Origin: Bromus sterilis
Taxonomy: Eukaryota; Streptophyta; Magnoliopsida; Poales; Poaceae
Length of the DNA: 64,000 nucleotides
Direction of reading: 5' to 3'
Assembly: GCA_950022295.1 (NCBI GenBank)
Contig: OX465598.1
Location: 184,631,501 to 184,695,500, forward strand
Within the stretch, counting starts at the first letter, position 1; each line of letters begins with the position of its first letter. The position numbers and the translations under genes were made by a program. A model generated the notes under the pieces. It had not been told where the DNA came from. It did no database searches and saw only the letters and a program-made list of their open reading frames with translations. Positions 34,133 through 46,276 of the stretch are shown in pieces.

Positions 34133-35254
34133 ATCACCCTCCCAAGCGACCAGGGGCGTGGCCCCACCCTAGGCCACGCTAGGAGGCCGCCTGGAGGGTG
34201 GGACACACCATGGTGCCCTCCTTCGGCCTATACTTACTCCTCCATGCAGAAACCCTAAAAAAAGACCCCGCATTTCAAAATTTGCCACATTTCCGGCGCC
34301 TCCGCGATCCTGGGATTGGGATCGCCAGCAGACCTCGTCCCGGCACCCTGCCGGAGGTAGGATTGATCTCCGGGATCTTCTCCACCATCATGAGCGCTTC
34401 TCGGATCTTCCGTGAGTAGTCCATCTTGGAGTATGGGTCCATGACCAGTAGCTATGTGATGTCTTGTCTCCAATCTTGTGCTTCAATTCTTAGCCCTTTT
34501 GAGCTTTCCTGCATGATCAAGGCATCTATGTAATCTTTCTGCTGTTGCTATGCTATGTTTGCTGTGATCCGATGGATTATGAAATTATGTTCAGATTGTG
34601 ATGAGTTATATATTTGGTTCTCCTTTTATATATTTGTTCTTGAGTAATTCTTTCATGTTCTCCGTTGCTTTTTATTAATTTGTCCAAGTAGTAGATAGTA
34701 ACTTCAAGAGGGAGCGTTATGCTTGATTGTGGGTTCATGCCCCCTAATGTCTAGCTTGGGTGATAGAAACATGAAACTAGGGAATGTGTTGTTTCCACCA
34801 GGGAAAAAAACAATGGTGTTTGTAACTATGGTTGCAAGGATTGTTTTCCTTACGCATAGTTTGTTAATGTAGTTGCATGTTTCTTGGAGTTTACACTTTG
34901 GGTGGAACTCGCGACTTAATACCGGCGAGATGGTCTGGATAGATATCTCAAGGTGGACGATTAGTGAGTAGATGCCGATGAATAAATAGTCTACTTGTCT
35001 TGGCGTACTGCCCATATGATTGATCCTCTAACTTTCTTGTAGCATAATTAGCATTGCGATGCCTTTATAATTCTGTCAATTGTCCAGTTGTAATTTATTC
35101 ACCGAACATTGTTGTTTTATCTTCCTCTGAGAGAGAGACATCACTAGTGAACATCATGGGACCCCGATCCATATTTCCACCATTGTTTACACCTCCACTC
35201 ATTTACTGCTTTTATTTCCTTTTCGTTGCAAACACCACTACTATTTCCCGCTTT
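34133..35254 (+). repeat. Athila-lineage LTR (H), right piece, 3'-truncated
   Basis: Continues the LTR that began at 24462. It follows the reverse complement of LTR C through TGCCCCCTAATGTCTAGC and AGAGACATCACTAGTGAAC, but lacks the last ~0.3 kb. At about 35254 it joins an inverted copy of the first part of the same LTR type. Confidence 0.75.
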
Positions 35255-36079
35255 AGAGTTTCAATCTACTACTTGGCCAAAGCAACAAATGTAAAGGGAA
35301 CATGCAAGAACACTCAAGAACTAAAATATAAAGGTAAACAAAATTTATTACACATCACTAACTAAACAAAATCTCATAATCCATTGGATCCCGAGAAACA
35401 CGACATAGCAAAACAGTAACTAATACATAGGTGCCTTGATCATGATAGGAAGCTCACAAGGGCTAAACATTGAATGAAAAGATTGGAGAGAAGACATCAC
35501 ATATATGGGGACTACTCACGTCACATCCCGGAGGCGATCATGGTGATGGGGAGGCCTCCGGAGGTCAATCCTCCCTCCGGTAGGGTGCCGGGATAGCTTC
35601 TCCTAGTGATCCCGTGATCAGAATCGTGGCGGTGGCAGAACAATGGACGAAATCGCGTAACGGGGTTGCTCTTGAGGGCTTTCGGAGCAAGAGGTTAATA
35701 TAGGATGAAGGGGAGCCTGGGGGTTGCCCCCTAACCTAGGCAGCCAGGTGTCGCGACCACCCCCTAGGTCGCGCCAAGAGGTCTCCTGGCTAGGGGGTGG
35801 CCCCCCACAAGCCCCCTTCAGGGCCCCCTTCGGACATCTAGACTTTTCTGTCTTGCATATTTTTTATATGATTTTTCTGGAATTTTCCGAGCAGCTTTAT
35901 TTTTTGACATTTTCCTGCAATGCACGAAAAATAGCACACATAAACTAGCACTAGGCACTGAGTTAATAGGTTAGTCCAAATATGTTGTAAAACATATGAA
36001 AGCGCATAAAAACATATAGCAATATCACCAAAATAAGCATGGAACAAGCAAAAAGTATAGATACATTTGGGTCGTTTGG
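35255..36079 (-). repeat. Athila-lineage LTR, inverted partial copy
   Basis: Minus orientation, covering about the first 0.82 kb of the LTR. It matches 63005-63858 (CTACTACTTGGCCAAAGCAA, AGTTAATAGGTTAGTCCAAA) and has a decayed start near 36079. Together with 34133-34750 it forms an inverted repeat with a ~0.5 kb spacer. Confidence 0.72.
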
Positions 36080-36426
36080 AGGGTTCTATTGATGCCAGTG
36101 GTCAACCTCGGGGTCTGTGATGGAGGCCTAATCTTAATCGTGGGCGTGGGTTTCACTATCTTGAAACTCGTGCCCTCTTCTCCCATGTTTGCGGGGATGT
36201 AGATCCTTAAATTGCCTTGTTGGTCGTGATGAAGGCGAGCGACCAGAAATTTATGGATTTGATGGGGCGGCTCGGTAGGCTACCATATATCCATACCGCA
36301 TCATCGTCTATGAAGTTGAAGTCTCTGAATGTGAACTCCTGGCCCGACATGAAGATGTCGGGCGTTGGGGAATATCTAATATGTATTAGGTCTGCATCCG
36401 TCAAGTCACGCGCATGGTGCGCCAAC
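36080..36426. other. Unassigned stretch between Athila LTR and copia LTR
   Basis: A 72-codon minus-strand frame (36425-36207, MAHHARDLTDADLIHIRY) looks protein-like but I do not recognise it. Nothing else is seen. Confidence 0.3.
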
Positions 36427-38296
36427 TGATGATGCAGAAAAACGATAGATATCCTAGTAGATTAGCTCAAGTGGCAAAAAGTACAAAATAGGAGCATGCA
36501 AGGGATTTACCCACGATTGGGCCCTCACGGCGTAGGTAAAACCCTATGCCTGCTAGATTTTATTATGGGTGTATATGTTTGGTCTCATAGCAGAAAACAA
36601 TATTTTTCTAACTAGCGTCACCCTTAAACCAAGATCTATCTATATGTATTAATGTAACAGAGAGACTTGCGGAAACATACCTCGGGGTGTAGTCCGTTAC
36701 ACGGGAAACGTTCACGCAAACATGGTTGATGAAGCCGAATTACCTTCACAACCCCCTGGCTGTGTTCCCACCCTGTCAGGTGAAAGTTCCGCAGGTTAAG
36801 CACCTTGTATACTCGCACACTTACGAACCTCGATGACGACCTCCGTCCTCCGATCCAGCGAAGATTGCAGAAGTAGACCTCTCGGAACCGGAGTTTCTGC
36901 AGCACTACCGCGTATGTATGGTGGAGAATGCCTCAATCCCAGTATAAGATCCAAACAAGGGGAACCCGATGAGGGAGAGATGAGAGGGAGAAGAAGACCG
37001 GAGAAAACCGATCTCAATTCAGGATTATATTTATTTCTCCACGAATTTCTGTTGTATTTAATAAGTGCATCCTCCTCATCTATATATGAGGGGGGGGGGT
37101 GGGGGAAGGGAGTCCACGCCTCTCCCTTAGTAATGTGGGACTAATCCCTTGCTAGTGAGAGGTGGCCGACTAAGGGGGGAGGGCGCACACCTCATGGGCC
37201 CAAGGTCAATGGCGCTCCTCTATTCCCCTTTTTTCCTTTTTCCCCCTAATGGGCTTCTTTCACAAAGTAGGCCCATTGCACTTCTTAATTATAAATAAAT
37301 TTTTATTAATTATGTATTAATTTAATTAATAAATAATACATATTATTTCTTCTCCCGGTGCTCTATAACTCCTTCCGGATCACTCCAAACATCCTTCAGA
37401 CCAACAAGGAACTTTTTCGGTTTGTTCTTCTCTCTTCTCTGGTAACTCTGATAGTTCCGAGACAGTCTCCGATATTCATCGATCTCTTAATTGTGTTACC
37501 ATATGTTCCGAGAACACTCCAGTCATAATCGATATGAGGCTACGGTTAATGATCATCAGCGGGACCTGGATTCGCATAATGACCCTTGTGCATTCCGGTA
37601 GTAAACCTATTGAACCGTACACATTGTATTCCATTCCCTTTGTCCTTTGATACTAGATTAGTCCAAGATTCGATCATCATCATCAATGCTTAGTTCAATA
37701 TTGTTATTGACAAATCTTCTGTACTCGTTCCATGATATTCTATTCCCGTGACCTAGTCACACGCTGCGCAGCTCACCGAGTGGGCCCTGAGTATCTTTCC
37801 ATCATGTGAATTGACAAATCCCGCACTTGATCTAACACTCCTCAACATATCCCATTGGATTACCCAAGATGCGCCTTTATGGTCAAACTTTTTGGTGTGA
37901 CTGTTAATGCACTCAAAGCATCCTTCGGAGATAGAAATTATATGTGATCTCACGTTCTAAGGAATAGGCTACCAGGTTCTTTAATTACAACACTGAACTT
38001 TTATAACTTGATCATGTTGCAGTGCGTATGTTGGGAACTGTTCATCACGTCATTCATCTAATGAGGTGACCTCACCCTCAATTGACTTGATTGTCCATGA
38101 TCGTCAAACCACAAGCATAAGTTGATGATGAACTAGTTATCATGGGTGGTTCACTAGGAACTCTGGTTATTTCTATACCACACCTGTACCATTGTTTCAC
38201 TAATACAGTTCTAGCACAATATGAAACTGGTTATGAACTTACTTAGATATATGATAATAATCATTTATTATGTACCTCTATATCATATATCCAACA
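36427..38296 (-). repeat. copia-type LTR (element F), minus orientation
   Basis: Starts TGTTGGATATATGATATAGAGG on the minus strand at 38296, resembling the start of BARE/Angela-type copia LTRs. It is directly preceded by a purine-rich tract (AGTGGAAGAC on the minus strand), so it is a 3' LTR. A TATATA stretch lies at 37081-37086, next to a G-rich run. The left end at 36427 is inferred from a TG; CCAAC (36422-36426) is the candidate target duplication. Confidence 0.65.
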
Positions 38297-38310
38297 GTCT
38301 TCCACTTGCA
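38297..38310 (-). promoter_or_regulatory. Polypurine tract before copia LTR F
   Basis: Minus strand reads GCAAGTGGAAGAC before TGTTGG, the classic copia PPT-LTR junction. Confidence 0.65.
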
Positions 38311-40785
38311 CTAGAGTAAAAATAATCGAGCTGCATATGTCTACGATAATAATCATCATATCACATCAGTGTTCATTGATCATGTTGTTTATGGAAGAGG
38401 TTGCACAAATGATCTGTATCCATTCAGATTCGTATGTTCCTTTTGCAAATGGTATTAGTCAACTTGATTTGACATATTAGTCATTATACTATAATGTTTG
38501 GATTATGAGTTTTGCGGGAGAGTGAGACTTTTATTTTATAGTATTCTCTTATGGCAATTTGTTTAGTCCCAAGGACTTTCACAATCATATATACCGAAAT
38601 ATACACTCAACAAGAAATCTAAACTTCTTACGCTAAACTTTATCCATTTTATACTTCTTTAAGTAGATTTATATCTTTGTAGAGTCTTGACTCGTGAAAT
38701 TCTATCTCATATTTCTTTTAATTCTTTGGAGACATCTCTAATTATACATAGACCCATAATAAGGCTTGCAATCGTAATACAGTATTAAATTCAAGTATAT
38801 TATCCTTTCTATTATTCATAGTATTGTCCTCAATTTCTCTCCAGATACTGAATGCATCGACTTGGTTCAGGTTCTGTGTTTTACCAACCAAACACATCGA
38901 AACATGTTATTCTTTCCAAGAAATTTTAGGTCATCCCCTTGTTGGGTTCACAACTTTGTTTTCATGGTAGAACCATAATCTATTGGTCCACATATAAGGA
39001 CGTAGTGCATCCCTAGTCTTCCATTAAAACATCATTTGTGATATTAAGGTTCCATCCTTTATATAATTCCAAGCCATAAGAACCTCTTTCTTTTGTAGGA
39101 GATTATTTGAACTCTTTCGATGTTCATCAGAAGTGTATTAATCTATCATCATAGATTTCAAAGTGTAATGCATTTTTATTTTGTTTATGGAAGATTCTCG
39201 TAATCTTTTATTAGCCTCAAATTTGAAATTCGAAGTAGCTGCAATTTCAGGATATGGCCCTATCATAGTGTTTTTGAATGAAATATTATATTGATCAAGC
39301 ATTGCTACGCTTTTGTAGTCAATCATTATTGAGTCTATCATAACATCTATTATGTGCCAAATCATGCCTTTTATGTGTTACATTATTCTCAATAACTTCC
39401 TGGTTATTGGGAATGTGACATAACTTCTTTATTTCATAGGATAAGAGCCATCCTATATGCAACTCAATATGATTTCATGTCTCCTCGTGTTCCTTTTAGT
39501 AAGGCAACCATCAACTCTTTTTAATTTACAAGCAATGCCCCCTTTTGTTTCATTTAAGAAAACTCATGATTAGTGTTATATACAGAAAGTATTCATGACA
39601 ATTTTCTTATTTCAACAAAGGATTCAACTCATATACCATGATCATCATCAATATCATATTTTCTCTTTTTCTCTGAGTTTTTACAACGAAACCTCTTTCC
39701 ATTGCGCTTCTCTGATATCTGGAGGAAGGGTCAACCACCCTGGTTCAAGTTTCCACCTTCTCCCATGTGTTTATCTGTTGATAACTTACTTCTTGTTTGC
39801 CAATTCAAGAAACACAAGTTTTCCTATCCGGGAAAATGTGTTCTTTTAATTGCTTGTAATCTTAATACAAAGAAAGTTATATCTAATAAAATTTTACTTT
39901 CTAACGCCATCATCGTATGGAGTTATCTGCTTCACTAGATTCGGGATGGTTCCTTATTTATGAAGTTGGTGTTTCAACTTGATAAATTATAATAACTTTG
40001 TCCGTTAATAATATTAGCGCTAGGGGAATGTGCTTAGACCGTACTACATTTTTGTATGACTACGAATGGTTTAGGTGCATGAGCACTTTTAAACTTCCAT
40101 CGTAATTTGTGGTATCTCTTTCACAAGCCGTCCATTTATCTCAACTGTAAGACTTGTCACTTTGATCATAGCATAGTGATTTTTATTCTTATATCCTACT
40201 TCACACTGTGATTCTGGAATCTCGGATTTATGATTCTAATTGAATTCCTTGTTCAATTTAATCAGATGAAGTCTTTTAATGTTAATTCATGCGCTTGATT
40301 AATACATATCGTTTATGTGTAATAATTAGCACATGTTGTACTTTGCTAGAACTTCCCCATTAGTCATCTTGTTTAATAATGAATACATGAGTTAATAGAT
40401 CGGTTATCTTAAGAATTCATCAATTATGAATTTACCTCATGCATTTAATATAATTATGACTTTTCTGACTTCATTGTTATTCATAATAACTCAATCATTA
40501 AACATTGGATACCACTTCAAAAAAATTAGTATTTTATAAATGCTTCTACCATATCATAATTCAATTACAATCATAGTATTAGCGCACTTTATTCATTAAG
40601 CTAGAAATACTCACTTATTTGAAAACGTGAATAACGTTGTCTCATGAGATGCAAGACATAGTATTAAGTGTTCATACTCAATCGATTAAAAAGATTTATC
40701 TAATACTCTAAGTATAATCATATGATATATTTCTTGGTGAAACTTCTTGTCCATCAACATTCTTGGTTGCCATCAATCCTTGATT
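38311..40785 (-). other. AT-rich decayed internal region next to copia LTR F
   Basis: About 2.5 kb with no open frame above ~100 codons and no recognisable pol motif on either strand. It lies between the copia gag remnant and the 3' LTR, where pol would be expected. Either pol has decayed beyond recognition by eye or the element was non-autonomous. Confidence 0.45.
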
Positions 40786-40789
40786 GCAC

Positions 40790-41502
40790 CTCTTCCCGTC
40801 CATGCAATGTCAGACCCTATTTTCAAAAAACAGAACAAGTATCAGATACTTATCAAACTACAAGTGTTGTTTAAGGGAACATACATCTATAAAAAGTATA
40901 TCAAATATATCTTCTCCATCAACAATTTCTCCTTCAATTGGTGCAACTTTTTCATCCATAAGATTGATCATGAAATTTTGGAGATACGTATTATCTCCTC
41001 TTCCGACATAGCCATGGACATAATCTCGACAACTCGGTAGATTCATTTGTTCTCCAATAGTCAAAGTCTTCCACAAGGCTTAGACACATCCCATGCATCT
41101 TGTCTAAGTGGGTTCTCAAGCAGGTGTGCTCTTCCATCTTTGTAGAAAGAAATTGTTTTTCCAACTCAAATCTGGCCACTCTGATCTGATAATTAAACAT
41201 TAACTTTAGCGTGTCTATGATGTCATATGTGCTAGTTTCCCTAAACTGATTACTCAACTCATGTGACATGGCGTGTCCCATGACATTCTTCACCACGAAG
41301 TACTTCTGTCTACGAACATAGTAATCAAGTATTTCTTGTTCATCTTCATTGTTGTCCGGAGGATGTCTCACATGAACAAGATGTCTGCTCTCTTGAGCGA
41401 AGTCCTAAGGCGTATATACCAATCAGCGAAATTTAACCAATCTACTTTTAGTTTCTCACCATACATGAAAGATAACAATTTACGATGTTCATTCATATTC
41501 AT
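40790..41502 (-). pseudogene. gag: copia-type gag (element F), broken
   Basis: The minus strand starts MNMNEHRKLLSF at 41502 and continues with the gag wording of copia elements (WLNFADWYIRLRTSLKRAD, then after a stop and frameshift DYYVRRQKYF, TLKLMFNYQIRVARFELEKQF, HLDKMHGMCLSL). A second frameshift lies near 41000. No zinc knuckle remains. A decayed tRNA-Met-like PBS (TGATATTAGAG on the minus strand, 41632-41642) lies about 130 bp upstream. Whether it belongs to the same element as the LTR at 36427-38296 is not proven, because sequence right of the PBS does not match that LTR's end. Confidence 0.65.
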
Positions 41503-41631
41503 TGTCTACAAAAATATTTGCAAGGGAAAACAATTAACACTAGTTCATAACAATTAGTTTATGATAATCATATTATAAATGAGATCACACCAAAATAATC
41601 ATCCCTACATGATCCTAATTCACTATCTGTC

Positions 41632-41642
41632 CTCTAATATCA
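41632..41642 (-). promoter_or_regulatory. Decayed tRNA-Met primer binding site of copia F
   Basis: TGATATTAGAG versus TGGTATCAGAG, differing by one G-to-A and one C-to-T change, at the right distance upstream of the gag start. Confidence 0.45.
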
Positions 41643-41708
41643 CACAACCAACGTATTAGTTTCAAAGGTAGACAACTAGTTTGTGCGATCACAACCTACA
41701 TGTTACGC

Positions 41709-41833
41709 TGATGACCAGAAGTGTAGGAATCGCAACAGTCTTCGCGGGTAAGATAACCCAATTTATTGATTCGACACAAGGGAGCCAAAAAATATTTATA
41801 AGCTTTCATAGTCGAGTTGTCAATTCAACCGCA
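41709..41833 (-). repeat. WHAM-like LTR, end piece (split by element D)
   Basis: Matches the end part of Triticeae WHAM-type LTRs as I remember them (AGAAGTGTAGGAATCGCAAC; TTGATTCGACACAAGGGAGC). It continues after element D at 56226; the break lies inside AACCGCACCTG and is bridged by the duplicated CCGCA. The left end is inferred. Confidence 0.7.
41829..41833. repeat. Target site duplication of element D, left copy (mate 56221-56225)
   Basis: CCGCA on both sides of a TG...CA-bounded element. Removing D and one copy rejoins the WHAM-like LTR. Confidence 0.93.
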
Positions 41834-42165
41834 TGTCACAACCCCAAGTTAGGGATGTGCTAGGGTTAGCTTAGGCCTTTGCATCATGCAAAAATTTCAA
41901 AAGAAATCCAATTGGGGAAAAAGAAAAGCCCTAGTTGAATTTAATTAAATGGACAAATAAAATTATATTTCAAAAATCCTTTTGAATATTTTTAAAACCT
42001 CTGAAAATCTGCATGATCATGTTCCATGTGTTGTGGGACCCAAGTCATGCCCATGGAATTTTACAAAATTCCAAACAGGAACTTGGAAATTAAATTAACC
42101 CCTATTTGATTTGAAATTCAAATTATTTGAATTTTAAAAATCTCCAAAACTTGTGAGTGGATAGC

Positions 42166-42173
42166 TATATATA
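42166..42173 (+). promoter_or_regulatory. TATA box in the LTR of element D
   Basis: AGCTATATATATTCTAAG context, repeated at 52766-52773 in the 3' LTR. Confidence 0.6.
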
Positions 42174-45062
42174 TTCTAAGCCCACATAAAAGTTTTGAAG
42201 ATTTTACAAATTGCCTTGCTATTTTATTTGGGGAAAAACAAATGGCAGAAAATAGAAAACATAAACAAATACAAAAGAAATTAGAAAGAAGGAAAACAGC
42301 CCACCCTAGCAGGCCCCCTGGCCCAACTAGCTCCCCACGGCCCAGGCCCACCCCCAGCAACTTTTCGTCTTGCCCGGCATCGCCAAGCACCTCGGTGGCG
42401 AGCTCGCCGCCGCACACGCCACAGAGGCACCTCCAGGGCACCTAGGGCCTCATCTGCACTCCATGGGGACGCCCAGAGAGGCCCCTGTCATCTCCCTCTC
42501 TCACCGTTCACCCTTCCCCTCTCTCTCGTCGGATTCGCCCCGCACCAGAGAGCTCGCGTCGCCGCCGTGAGTGCACACCCGCGGCCAACGACGACAGGAA
42601 GCCACCCGGTCGTGTTCTTTCATACCTACATCGTCTTCCACATCGCCGCGCAGAAGATCGGGCGCCAATTCCACATCGAGCCGCCGCTTTCTTCCTCGAC
42701 AGCTCGCCGGAACCGTCGGACGCCCCCGTCGATTGCCTTATCTCCAAGCAGCCCCCGGCCTCCTCGACTGCTCCTTGGAGCTTCTGGTGAGCCCCCAGTG
42801 CTTTTCCCCCTAGCCGCGCGCGAAATGGAGCCCCGAACCGCCTGGCCGCCGCGGACCTTATCCGACCGCCGCCAAGGAGGGTCGCCGCCGACGACCTGGC
42901 TCCTCCCGTTGACGCTCAACTCACCAGGGAGATGCGCGCGTGCGTGTGGATCCTCCTGGTGGTCACAGCGCCCCGTTTGGTGGCCGGGAGCCCATTTCGG
43001 TGAGTCGCCGCCGTGTCTGGTGACGCCGGCGTTGACCCGCCGGCAGCCGTGATGTGGCCCGATTAGCTTAAGAGCTAATCAACCCTTAATCACCCTCCCC
43101 TAATTAGCACCTAACCCCACTGACAGGTGGGCCCTGCCCCCTTAAACACTCTTTTTAATTTAATTCACCACGGGTTTAACCCTCCTGAGGCTGACAAGGG
43201 GACCCAACTGGTCAGAGGCCTCCCCACGTCAGCATGAGGTCATGCTGGCGCAATAAAGCCCCTGTCCAGATTAAATATAATTCAGAAAAGTCCAGAAAAT
43301 GAATAAACTTTTATATTCAATAACTTTTTAATCCAAACTCCAATTTAAACAAATAATATATGAAAAATAATCAGAAGCAAGGATTGTGAATATGCAATTT
43401 GTTTTTATGTTTGACCATTTTAAAATGGGTGAAAAGAAGCAAATGTGTATATGGCATAATTTGAATTCAAATTTGAAGTTTGAATTTTCAAATCCTTTGC
43501 AATACACTTCAATTAAGATGAATTTGTCACAAACTAGTACCTTTACATCATGGAACAACTATATCATGTGCTTGTGCATTTACTTCCGAAGTTGCCCCCC
43601 TCTTTGTTGATGATTGTTCCGGTAACAGACTTTCTGAGACGGTGATCACCCCCGGAGAAGAAGAACGTTAGACCCGTGTATCGTCAGCAAGGCAAGCAGA
43701 CCCCATTGATCATGTCTATAAAATCCTACTTCCCTCTCAGTCTCTCTTATGCATGTTTAGGAGATCACCGAGACACGTTCTTTCGCATATTTGAACCCAT
43801 TCCGATGCATGACCTATCATTTTGTCACCGTATTAAGCAAACCACAATCCAAGCAGATGTAGGAGTTGAATGATGAGCATGTGGCCCCTGCAATAGTTAC
43901 TGCTTATTGCTGGTTAGTGATACAATGAGGTTACATTGTTTGTAAGTCGGGATGGATATTCATAATGGTGCTGATGATAACGTGTTGGTAAATCCACCCT
44001 AAACAAAGGTGAACGATGAGAGGCTGTGTAGGAGTACACAGTGGGTTGTCTCGTTGAACACTGCCCTAGGCCCCGAGTTCCTGTTTTGTGATCCAAGACA
44101 AAGAGTATGACCACATGTAGGGTTTATGGGAGCCCCGTTTGGCCTCTCTACGTACCCAATTCAGTCCAGGAGTCACACTAGATTCGGGCTTTCCATTTGG
44201 CATATCCACAGATATGTGGGTGGACCTATGAGGCAGCGAAACCATCTGTCAAAGGTGGCGTCTCGGTCCCTTGCATTATCTGAGTTCGTTTCGTTGAACC
44301 GGCCGGACTCTCGAGCGGTGGCAAACTCAGGTAGTCGACTCCTGGATTAGAGGTGATGTGAGGGTAGTGCCTTGGTTTCATCCATGTCGGACACCCGCTT
44401 GAAGGGTGAAAAGAACGAGGCGATAAGTGATGACATGCGTGTGAAGATGTACACCCCTGCAGGGTAATGAACTATTCGAATAGCCGTGTCCGCGGTTATG
44501 GACTACTTGGAGACCTCTACTTGATCATTAGACAACTTGAATGGATACTTATAAAACTCGCAAGATAAGCGTGAGTGCTATGGCGTGCTTCCTCATGGGG
44601 AAGTCGAGGAAGTATCCATAGTGGTGTATTGGTTGGAGACTTGGTAGTGGACTCGTGTACGCTTCTTACCTCAAGTCTGGTACTCGTAGTTCAGGACTAC
44701 CCAAGTCAAAGCTAGCACTTCTGCATGTTGAAACACCACCTCCCTTTACCTTGAAACTTGAGCATGAGTAGTATAGTTCTGATGTAAGTCTTGCTGAGTA
44801 CGACTTTGTACTCACGTTTGCTTATTCTATGTTTTAGATGAGAACCCAGACCCCGATGGAGTTACCTTCCTGAAGCTCGACGTTGACTAAACTAGTATAG
44901 TTCCAGACAGCAGTCTGGTCCCTCGTGGAAGGGCATGTTTGTTGAACAAGGCTTCTCTAAGCCATTTGTTAAACTTTTCTGTACTCAGACCTAATTTGCT
45001 TCCGTTGTATGATGTAATGTTGATCACAGACATGTGATCTTTGTATGCTCTATGTGTAAGTC

Positions 45063-45068
45063 AATAAA
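45063..45068 (+). terminator. Polyadenylation signal in the LTR of element D
   Basis: GTCAATAAAGAAG context about 0.54 kb before the LTR end, conserved at 55671-55676 and, inverted, in the LTR of A (8332-8337). Confidence 0.5.
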
Positions 45069-45612
45069 GAAGTACTTTGTAGAGTTATGTGATGATACTT
45101 GATGTTCATACTAGACATGTGTGCTGGGTGTGTGATTATAACATGCATGTCTTAGTTTGGGTTTTCGATAGCTTAGTTGTGTTCTTGCCGGCGGTCTTTT
45201 ATACACCAAGTGGCCCTTAGATGTGCGCAGCTTGGGGCATCGCGATGCGATTGCTCGTGACTCTGTCACGTGGCACACTTTGATGTATGATTGAGCCCGC
45301 CCGAGATCCTGACTAAGTGATCCGGCTGGAGTCTGTTTATGTATGTGCTATGATTCAATCGATAATATGGTTGATGCGACTTCTCTATGAGTATGGGATT
45401 TCACCACCCATAAGCATTTATACTTGTGAGCGGATGATGTGGACCCATCTCAGATGATCATCCGTGCCTGGATGGGATGTCCCTCACGTTCGATGCTTTC
45501 CGAGAGTGTTCTGTTCTTGTCCTTGTCTACTTAGAGAAGTGGGGACGACTCTCGGCTCTCCATACGATTGATTTGTGACTGGAATTACATACGCATATTC
45601 CGGGTCCCGACA

Positions 45613-46276
45613 GATTTGGTATCAGAGAAGGACCGTCTGTAGGATTATCAAGCATTGGTCGAAGTCGAGTCTAGCATTCTATAGTTATATAGTTACTCTG
45701 GGTATAAGGGAACAACGTAAGGCTTCTTTTTCTCCTTACCCTCATCGATCTTAGTTCTGAGTCACCCTCATCTTGTTATACGGGAAGAGAGGACTAGGCT
45801 CAACTATGTCTTACTAGAACATCTCGTTGTTTGCTTCCTTGTAGCCGTAGGAAAGTTGTGTTCGGTTTTCGAGAGTCGTTGTGCTTCCTATTGTGAGACT
45901 TCCTATGTAATTGATGTTGTTATGTTGTGAGAATTTTCATTTCTCTTGCAATTACAACCGTTATGCTGTGCGAGTCATTTCTGGTTTCTTCATAATCTGA
46001 TGCATTTGCAAAATCCTTCCCTCCATTCGTTTGTCTTTCCATAAGAATTATTAGGTGTCATGACCGACAGTTCTCTAGAGTTTGTTGTAGGTTTTGTTCT
46101 AGAAACCTATAGTGCTTCATTTGCAGCTCTTCCTCCTAGTTTAGATGTCTTCTAGCAAGAAGAACCACAATAACCATCGTGTTGGGGTACTTTTCTACTC
46201 TGACATATCTGTTGTAGCCCCTAGTAAACCTTGGTCATCCTCTAGGAAGCTATCCAGAGATCCAACCCCTTAAACT
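45613..46276 (+). other. Leader of element D, with RT-start-like small frame
   Basis: Collinear with the leader of element A. A 31-codon frame at 46060-46155 (MTDSSLEFVVGFVLETYS...) resembles the RT start at 46277 and equals the remnant at ~7246-7340 in A. No gag or protease motif is present. Confidence 0.65.
45617..45627 (+). promoter_or_regulatory. Primer binding site (initiator tRNA-Met) of element D
   Basis: TGGTATCAGAG, four bases after the LTR end. Confidence 0.9.

Larger units (their letters stand above)
41834..45612 (+). repeat. 5' LTR of element D
   Basis: 3779 bp, TGTCACAACCCC...GGGTCCCGACA. TATATATA at 42166-42173 and AATAAA at 45063-45068 suggest a short U3, a very long R and a U5 of about 0.5 kb. 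A GC-rich block lies at 42300-43070. Confidence 0.93.

Noticed and set aside
36207..36425. 72-codon frame as a host gene exon
   Set aside because: No recognisable domain, no splice context on either side, and it is wedged between two retroelement LTRs. Kept only as an unassigned stretch.
38311..40785. AT-rich region as a host intergenic or promoter region
   Set aside because: It is bounded by a copia gag remnant and a copia polypurine tract plus LTR, so it is more simply explained as decayed element interior.
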